NCBI GenBank assembly: GCA_031271375.1
Contig: JAISVU010000366.1
Span: forward strand, 1-5,767
Direction: 5' to 3'
Origin: Clostridiales bacterium
GTDB lineage: Bacteria; Bacillota; Clostridia; Lachnospirales; WRAX01
Length of the DNA: 5,767 nucleotides
Shown here: piece by piece, positions 4,427 to 5,767 of the stretch
Numbering within the stretch: the first letter of the stretch is position 1
How the letters are laid out: every line of letters begins with the position of its first letter
Made by a program: the position numbers and the translations under genes
The notes under the pieces: model-generated
Databases searched by the model: none
Told to the model about the DNA's origin: nothing
The model's input: the letters and a program-made list of their open reading frames with translations, nothing else

Positions 4427-5767
4427 ATGTCCTCGCTTAAACAGGTCTACCGCAAAGCGACCGGGCTCCGCTGGAAGCTCTTTTACTCATACCTCGCTCT
4501 CAGCATCATACCGCTTTTGTTCTACGCAAACACGATCATGAACACGATGGACAGCGCTTACACGCAGGAAAAGAGAAGCGAGCTGCTGAGTTACGCCAAC
4601 AGGGTGGCGGCGTATATCACGAACGAGAACTTCCTCGGCGACACTCAAAAGGGTATCATGTTTGACGCTTATATCGACAGCGAGAGGAAACAGTCTTCCA
4701 ACCGCATCATTGTCGTGAACACGGCAGGGGTGATCCTGAACGATTCCAGCACGCCCAACAGCAGATGGTGGGCCGAGAAAGGGCAGATACTTCACAGCCC
4801 GGATATCTTGAAAGCCCTTGACCGAACCAGTTCATGGAGTATCCAGGGCAATCGGGATTTAATGAATCTGGCGGTCTTTATCGCCGAGAACGCCCAAAGC
4901 AGCACGGATATCGCCGCCGGGACGCCGGGTACGGCGGGGGTAGCCGGGGCTGTTATGGTCATATCCTCCATCGACGATAAAAACGAGCTTATGTCCTCAA
5001 TGAACCAGCGGCTGATTCTCCTTACCGTTCTGCTGATCCTTATTATACTGATTCTAGTTTTTTATATCTCCCAGCTGATAATTGAGCCGCTGAAGAATAT
5101 TCTGGCCGCCGTTAAACGCATCGCCTCGGGGCATCTCAACCAACGGGTAAAATTCTTCGGTTACGACGAGTTCGCCGATCTTGGCGGAGCCTTTAACGAT
5201 ATGACGGATAAACTGGAAAAGGTGGAGGAAGCGCGTTCCGAGTTTGTCTCAAATGTCTCGCATGAATTAAAGACGCCCCTCAGCTCAATAAAGGTGTTAA
5301 GCGAGTCTTTGCTGCTGCAGGACGACGCCGATATAGGCTTGTACAAAGAATTCTTCGGGGATATCAACTCCGAGGTGGACCGGATGACAAAGATTATAAA
5401 CGATCTGCTGGCGCTGGTTCTGCTGGATCGGACGGAGCAGAGTTTATCCATATCCACATGTAAACTGAACAACATGCTTGAGGATATTATCAAGCGGCTG
5501 CGGCCCCTGGCGGATCAAAAGGATATTGAGGTGTACTTCAGCGACCCGGCGCCGGTGTCTGTCGAGGGCGACGAAATGAAGCTGGAGCTGGCCCTTACCA
5601 ATGTCATTGAGAACGCTATAAAATATACGAACACGGGGGGCGGCGTAACCGTGGATCTGGAAAGCGACGCGCAGAACGCCGTTATAACGATAAAGGACAC
5701 CGGCATCGGCATTAGCGAGACTGAGGTTTCCAGGATATTCGACCGGTTTTACAGAGTGGATAAAACC
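4427..5767 (+). CDS. HAMP-domain sensor histidine kinase (cut by right edge)
   Basis: This is a membrane sensor kinase of a two-component system; 447 residues are visible with no stop. It has a basic N-terminus, a first membrane helix at about 16-34 (WKLFYSYLALSIIPLLFYA), an extracellular sensor region at about 35-195, and a second helix at about 196-218. A HAMP linker follows from 219 (IEPLKNIL to AFNDMTDKLEKVE). The dimerisation/phosphoacceptor H-box FVSNVSHELKTPLSSIK carries His279. The ATPase part shows the N-box NVIENAIKYT (Asn396), the G1 box DTGIGI (424-429) and the F-box IFDRFYRVDK. The G2 box is off the edge. The sensor region contains IIVVNTAGVILND (94-106), which recalls Cache/PAS-like folds, and a Gly/Ala/Thr-rich patch (AAGTPGTAGVAGA). 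ATG at 4427 is the only good start ahead of helix 1, yet no Shine-Dalgarno precedes it. PhoR is possible given the nearby pst operon, but no response regulator is in view. Confidence 0.92.
   Translation, partial: MSSLKQVYRKATGLRWKLFYSYLALSIIPLLFYANTIMNTMDSAYTQEKRSELLSYANRVAAYITNENFLGDTQKGIMFDAYIDSERKQSSNRIIVVNTAGVILNDSSTPNSRWWAEKGQILHSPDILKALDRTSSWSIQGNRDLMNLAVFIAENAQSSTDIAAGTPGTAGVAGAVMVISSIDDKNELMSSMNQRLILLTVLLILIILILVFYISQLIIEPLKNILAAVKRIASGHLNQRVKFFGYDEFADLGGAFNDMTDKLEKVEEARSEFVSNVSHELKTPLSSIKVLSESLLLQDDADIGLYKEFFGDINSEVDRMTKIINDLLALVLLDRTEQSLSISTCKLNNMLEDIIKRLRPLADQKDIEVYFSDPAPVSVEGDEMKLELALTNVIENAIKYTNTGGGVTVDLESDAQNAVITIKDTGIGISETEVSRIFDRFYRVDKT

Overview
The window looks like a chromosomal piece of a low-to-mid GC Gram-positive bacterium, most likely a clostridial Firmicute. 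This rests on strong GGAGG-type ribosome binding sites, a sigma-A-like promoter, a PhoP/PhoB-type TTTACA direct repeat, a lipoprotein PstS and the style of the redox genes. The taxonomic guess is an inference; there is no rRNA or marker gene.

The left half (1-2353) is a phosphate-uptake operon on the minus strand: pstS, then pstC (GTGA overlap with pstS), then pstA, which runs off the left edge. pstB and phoU would be expected beyond it. A 144-base gap between pstC and pstA holds an inverted repeat built from degenerate 9-base units. The control region (2354-2520) carries two TTTACA boxes exactly 11 bases apart upstream of pstS, and a good sigma-A-like promoter firing the other way.

The right half (2521-5767) is a plus-strand gene row: an FMN nitroreductase, a short flavodoxin-like protein (TAATG overlap), a metallo-beta-lactamase-fold hydrolase with an HxDxDH motif, then a two-transmembrane HAMP sensor histidine kinase cut by the right edge just after its G1 box. 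A 139-base inverted-repeat element made of 7-base units sits between the hydrolase and the kinase. It supplies the hydrolase stop codon and ends 5 bases before the kinase start.

The most notable observation is that PstS is circularly permuted. The half that is normally C-terminal (phosphate loop REDGSGTR through the terminal helix) comes first, and the half that is normally N-terminal (GSSSV through FTG..W) comes second, with nothing evidently missing. How the parts work together is partly inference. PstSCA imports phosphate under Pho-type control. The redox genes could form a flavin-based electron or detoxification module. The kinase could be a PhoR-like partner or an unrelated sensor; no response regulator is present in the window.
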